Made by a program: the position numbers and the translations under genes. The notes under the pieces are model-generated. The model was not told the origin of the DNA, did no database searches, and worked only from the letters and a program-made list of their open reading frames with translations. From Candidatus Bathyarchaeota archaeon (lineage in GTDB: Archaea; Thermoproteota; Bathyarchaeia; Bathyarchaeales; SOJC01), in the NCBI GenBank assembly GCA_030641425.1, contig DAOWHM010000067.1, forward strand, positions 1-7,836: a stretch of DNA of 7,836 nt, given 5' to 3'. Of the stretch, positions 5,465-7,836 are shown piece by piece; the first letter of the stretch is position 1; every line of letters starts with the position of its first letter.

Positions 5465-6229
5465 ATGACGTTATTTGAAGTTGCTTTGAAAGTAGTATGG
5501 CCTGAATCTCTTTGGATAGATTTAACTCGCAGATTTCCCTCCGCAAGCGTTTTCATTTGGTGCAACAGAGAGAATGACGTTATTGAGGTTATTGTGAGGA
5601 ATCCGGAAGATTATCCCCTAGTTGTGAAAGAGATTCGTGCGCACCCTATTATGGATGTTATTGAGGAAATATCTGATGATCAGAGGTTGTACCTGAATGT
5701 ACATGAATGTGACTGTATGAAACAAAACACGATCGTTAGACATATTGGTGAATTAGATATTCTCAATATTTTCCCCAACATGATTGAAAACGGCTGGGCA
5801 TACCACAGACTCATAGTTTTCAGACACAAAGATTTAGAAGAGCTTCTAACGCGCTTTGAGAATTGGGGATGGTTTTACAGAATCTTGCGTAAGGTTCCTT
5901 TCGATGGGTTTGTTGCAAGTTCCATCACTCTTTCTGCCGATGCATTATTGTCTGGTCTGACAGAGAAACAGACGGAAGCAATTCTTACAGCATATCGCTA
6001 CGGCTACTATAACATTCCAAGGAATGCTGATGTGAAAGCAATCGCTGCAAAAAAGAAAGTTCCACGAACAACATTTCAGGAGCACCTCCAGAAGGCTGAA
6101 AATAAAATAATAACAGCTCTAGTCCCACATATTCAACTGTTTAACCATGCTTCGCCAGAGAGAAAAAAACACATTAAGGTAAGATCAAAACGCTCAAGGA
6201 TACCCTTAACCCGACAGATAGCCAAATAA
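5465..6229 (+). CDS. Bacterio-opsin-activator (Bat)-type HTH transcriptional regulator
   Basis: An archaeal one-component regulator of 254 residues if started at ATG 5465. The C-terminal HTH_10 domain is clear at about residues 163-215: GLTEKQTEAILTAYRYGYY, then IPR, then an A-x2-KKVPRTTFQEHLQKAE recognition region. The N-terminal sensor part begins MTLFEVALKVVWPES, the usual opening strand of these proteins, which is why I prefer this start to ATG 5396. The latter adds 23 atypical residues and starts inside the dyad array. A CDC motif within HECDCMK (about residues 81-87) sits where related archaeal regulators carry metal- or redox-binding cysteines; the ligand is not known. The C-terminus has an extra basic tail (KKHIKVRSKRSR). 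It is divergent from an 80-residue gene and probably acts on the intervening dyads. Confidence 0.9.
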   Translation: MTLFEVALKVVWPESLWIDLTRRFPSASVFIWCNRENDVIEVIVRNPEDYPLVVKEIRAHPIMDVIEEISDDQRLYLNVHECDCMKQNTIVRHIGELDILNIFPNMIENGWAYHRLIVFRHKDLEELLTRFENWGWFYRILRKVPFDGFVASSITLSADALLSGLTEKQTEAILTAYRYGYYNIPRNADVKAIAAKKKVPRTTFQEHLQKAENKIITALVPHIQLFNHASPERKKHIKVRSKRSRIPLTRQIAK

Positions 6230-6256
6230 ACACGTTGAAGCTTCCAGTTCTCTACC

Positions 6257-6272
6257 GATTTTTCTGAAAATC
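6257..6272. terminator. Small hairpin between convergent genes
   Basis: GATTTT-TCTG-AAAATC is a perfect six-pair stem with a four-base loop, 28 bases after the HTH stop. Its symmetric A/T content could serve as a bidirectional terminator with the membrane hydrolase gene. The stem is A/T-rich and weak. Confidence 0.3.
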
Positions 6273-6278
6273 CTCCAA

Positions 6279-6290
6279 AGCATACATGCA
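6279..6290 (-). repeat. GCAT-N2-ATGC dyad, site 4 (exact TGCATGTATGCT, minus strand)
   Basis: Exact copy of the 12-mer on the minus strand. It lies in the convergent gap between the HTH gene and the membrane hydrolase gene, where no promoter is expected. Confidence 0.75.
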
Positions 6291-6432
6291 GAATCACATT
6301 TGAACGACTCATGACCTGAGAACTGGACCACTACGAAAATATGTTGGAGAGCCCAACGCTGAATGAGCTTAAGAGAATTGACGATTCAATATCTCCATCC
6401 GCTTCACATTATATATCGCACGGTTGGTGGAT

Positions 6433-7101
6433 TCAAGACACAAACCAATTTTTCTTACAACCAACTATGATGGTCTTTAGGTCTATGAGAATGGGGACAG
6501 ATAAGAGGATGATTAAGATGAGGTGGGGAATAATGAGTGCTGTTGGCACAGGGATAGGAAACTGCGTGAAGACGGGAAGCAAAGCTGTAACGATTGGCAC
6601 AGCAAACAGAATGTTTGATGAGTGAGATTGCATAAAGAACTGCAAATCTTTCGTCATTACCAGAAGGAGTAACATAATGCCTAAGAGGATAACTTCGAGA
6701 AACACGAACGCAGTGTTTAGGGCTTGAAAGCTTCCGTAGAACCAATTTTTCGTAAGAGGGAAGAAGAGTTGTATACCTTGAACTCTACATGTGCTAGTAA
6801 GGTAATCTCCCAGGACAGGATGAGTGATCAGAGCCGCAATAAATGGTATAGCCTTCTTTTTCCAAACTACGAATAGCGGAATGGAGGCTAAGAAAAGTAG
6901 TATGATAGAGTGGGTTGGGCCTCGATGTTCAATCCCTGGAATAAGAAGGTCGATGTCAGGAATGATGGAAGCGACGAATAGCGAAGGTATGTTTATGTCT
7001 ACTTTGAAGATTTTGGATGAGGTTTTTCCTATGATATATCCTAGAGCTAAGTGACCTACTGCAAACGTTAGCTGAACCTTCTCTGCGAAGCATACATGCA
7101 C
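6433..7101 (-). CDS. YdjM/DUF457-type membrane-bound metal-dependent hydrolase
   Basis: Predicted integral-membrane protein with the family's metal-ligand pattern. Numbered from the longest possible start at 7233, the motifs are VGH (H61), PDIDL (D93, D95), HRGPTHS (H103, H108), THP (H138) and GDYLT (D143), followed by GIQLFFPL. Several hydrophobic helices follow (about 109-124, 128-140, 174-193, 208-222, 234-255). The reaction is unknown for the family. Three starts are open. The ATG at 7233 adds an atypical cysteine-rich stretch and overlaps the divergent promoter. The ATG at 7140 lies in a TATA-like TTTTATG. The GTG at 7101 puts the conserved GH near the N-terminus, as is usual, and is preferred. 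No Shine-Dalgarno decides this. The stop is TGA. Confidence 0.85.
   Translation of the reverse strand: MHVCFAEKVQLTFAVGHLALGYIIGKTSSKIFKVDINIPSLFVASIIPDIDLLIPGIEHRGPTHSIILLFLASIPLFVVWKKKAIPFIAALITHPVLGDYLTSTCRVQGIQLFFPLTKNWFYGSFQALNTAFVFLEVILLGIMLLLLVMTKDLQFFMQSHSSNILFAVPIVTALLPVFTQFPIPVPTALIIPHLILIILLSVPILIDLKTIIVGCKKNWFVS
7089..7100 (-). repeat. GCAT-N2-ATGC dyad, site 5 (exact TGCATGTATGCT, minus strand)
   Basis: Third exact copy of the 12-mer. It covers the first codons after the preferred GTG of the membrane hydrolase, or its leader if translation starts elsewhere. Confidence 0.75.
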
Positions 7102-7137
7102 GGTAAAATAAGGGTTTTGCCAAATTTCGATCTCAAT

Positions 7138-7144
7138 CATAAAA
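7138..7144 (-). promoter_or_regulatory. Possible TATA box of the membrane hydrolase gene
   Basis: TTTTATG on the minus strand lies about 37-43 bases before the GTG at 7101. A start of transcription about 25 bases on would give a short leader. The same bases include the alternative ATG at 7140. Confidence 0.35.
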
Positions 7145-7162
7145 CATAAGCGCGCGCATAGA

Positions 7163-7174
7163 TGTATGCATGCT
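7163..7174 (+). repeat. GCAT-N2-ATGC dyad, site 6 (TGTATGCATGCT)
   Basis: Near-copy with one half-site changed (GTAT instead of GCAT). It is in the divergent region between the membrane hydrolase and the secreted-protein gene, 74 bases from site 5. Confidence 0.55.
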
Positions 7175-7215
7175 CTAGAAAGAGGGAAACTATGGTTGGA
7201 GAATATCTGGCGCCC

Positions 7216-7227
7216 AAAGATTTTTAT
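7216..7227 (+). promoter_or_regulatory. BRE/TATA-like promoter of the secreted-protein gene
   Basis: AAAGA followed by TTTTTAT resembles an archaeal BRE plus TATA box. It ends 39 bases before the ATG at 7267, so the message would carry a leader of about 15-18 bases. Confidence 0.45.
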
Positions 7228-7266
7228 GCGCACTGTAAAGGGAACTGGTTTCAGGAATGATCTTTG

Positions 7267-7836
7267 ATGATATCTAAAGTCAGATTGCTTTTGTTGGTGT
7301 TGTTTTTTGGTTTTTTTGTCTTAGCTGCGGCAAATCACGTAATAGCAGATACTGAGCTTGTTCTTAACGCTGGCTTTGAGACGGGGGATTTGGCACCAGG
7401 ATGGGAAGCCCTTGTACTTCCTGTGTCGCCAGGAATATCCTATGTTTACAGCTATTCTGGAAACTACAGTTTGGTGATGGGCGCCACTGCTAGTGGCGTT
7501 TTCCAAAATTTCAGTCCAACGGCTGCAACGATAGGTAATTTGACGTTTTGGATAAGAGTTCCCTCTTATCCTGATGTTGAGGTTGAGCCAGGTGTTTTTC
7601 CAGGGGGAATTTGGGTTGGAATTGGATATTCAGATGGAACAGGTTATGGCACAGATTTTGTAGGGTTAATCGAAAGTGCCCAGTGGAGAAAATTCGATAT
7701 GCCTGTTAATAATTCGAGAAAGATAGCTAATGTAACAATCGCAGCGTGGAATGTTCACTCGGCTTATTTTGATGAGTTTTCTCTGCATAGTCCTCAGCCT
7801 ACTATTGAAAGCTGCGGAATAACTGGAGTGAAAAAA
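7267..7836 (+). CDS. Secreted protein with N-terminal carbohydrate-binding-like beta domain, 3' truncated
   Basis: The frame is open from ATG 7267 to the last base (190 codons, no stop), so the gene continues beyond the window. An N-terminal signal peptide is clear: basic K4/R6, a hydrophobic core at about residues 7-22, and probable cleavage near A22-A27. The mature part opens with LNAGFETGDLAPGW (33-46), a typical opening of extracellular beta-sandwich or carbohydrate-binding-like domains. It closes with AYFDEFSL (166-173), the usual last strand of such domains. A new segment then begins (ESCGITGVKK), resembling repeats in large archaeal surface proteins. The binding target is unknown; export to the cell surface is inferred. 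TGATC lies just upstream of the ATG. A TTG at 7264 is adjacent and would add one codon. Confidence 0.85.
   Translation, partial: MISKVRLLLLVLFFGFFVLAAANHVIADTELVLNAGFETGDLAPGWEALVLPVSPGISYVYSYSGNYSLVMGATASGVFQNFSPTAATIGNLTFWIRVPSYPDVEVEPGVFPGGIWVGIGYSDGTGYGTDFVGLIESAQWRKFDMPVNNSRKIANVTIAAWNVHSAYFDEFSLHSPQPTIESCGITGVKK

Noticed and set aside
6244..6326. Nine-base inverted repeat CCAGTTCTC / GAGAACTGG flanking dyad site 4
   Set aside because: The arms are 65 bases apart and do not extend; inverted repeats of this length are expected a few times by chance in a window of this size.
6341..6625. 94-codon plus-strand ORF
   Set aside because: Mostly antisense to the C-terminal part of the membrane hydrolase gene, with no family features.
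1..7836. tRNA, rRNA, CRISPR array or insertion sequence
   Set aside because: I saw no T-arm consensus, no regularly spaced direct repeats with spacers, no transposase motifs and no terminal inverted repeats with target duplications.

Overview
The window reads as a piece of an archaeal chromosome, most likely from a Bathyarchaeia-like or related uncultured TACK lineage. This rests on a form III (archaeal) RuBisCO, a bacterio-opsin-activator type HTH regulator, GTG and TTG starts preceded by GGAGG, GAGGTG or GGTGAT ribosome-binding sites, T-rich TATA-like boxes, and archaeal-style fusion of a nucleotidyltransferase with a CDP-alcohol phosphotransferase. The lineage is inferred from family memory and was not computed.

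Layout. Positions 1-1403 (+) hold the end of hypA, truncated by the window edge, and a complete hypD directly abutting it; both are [NiFe]-hydrogenase maturation genes. Positions 1404-1756 hold a probable 39-residue gene on the minus strand. Positions 1757-2977 (-) hold a complete form III RuBisCO large chain with all expected catalytic residues. Positions 2978-3297 are intergenic, with a copy of a dispersed repeat. Positions 3298-4665 (+) hold a sugar/inositol-phosphate nucleotidyltransferase domain and a CDP-alcohol phosphotransferase domain in one reading frame, separated only by a TAG codon. Positions 4666-5084 are intergenic, with the second repeat copy. Positions 5085-5327 (-) hold an unrecognised 80-residue charged protein, divergent from a Bat-type HTH regulator (5465-6229, +); a duplicated GCCGGCAT dyad lies between them. 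Positions 6433-7101 (-) hold a YdjM/DUF457-type membrane metal-dependent hydrolase. From 7267 (+) a secreted protein with a signal peptide and a carbohydrate-binding-like beta domain runs off the window end.

How the genes work together. HypA and HypD serve nickel insertion and Fe(CN)2CO assembly for a hydrogenase encoded elsewhere. RuBisCO III belongs to the archaeal AMP/nucleoside salvage route; its partner enzymes are not in the window. The nucleotidyltransferase and CDP-alcohol transferase halves would make an activated CDP-alcohol and then a phosphodiester product, such as an inositol-phosphate osmolyte or a lipid/polar headgroup. The most notable observation is the in-frame TAG between these halves. 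There is no usable start codon for the conserved N-terminus of the second domain, so either the codon is read through (pyrrolysine is one candidate) or the gene is freshly broken. The second is a GCAT-N2-ATGC dyad (exact 12-mer TGCATGTATGCT three times, plus three near-copies), found in several intergenic regions and, once, over a probable gene start.
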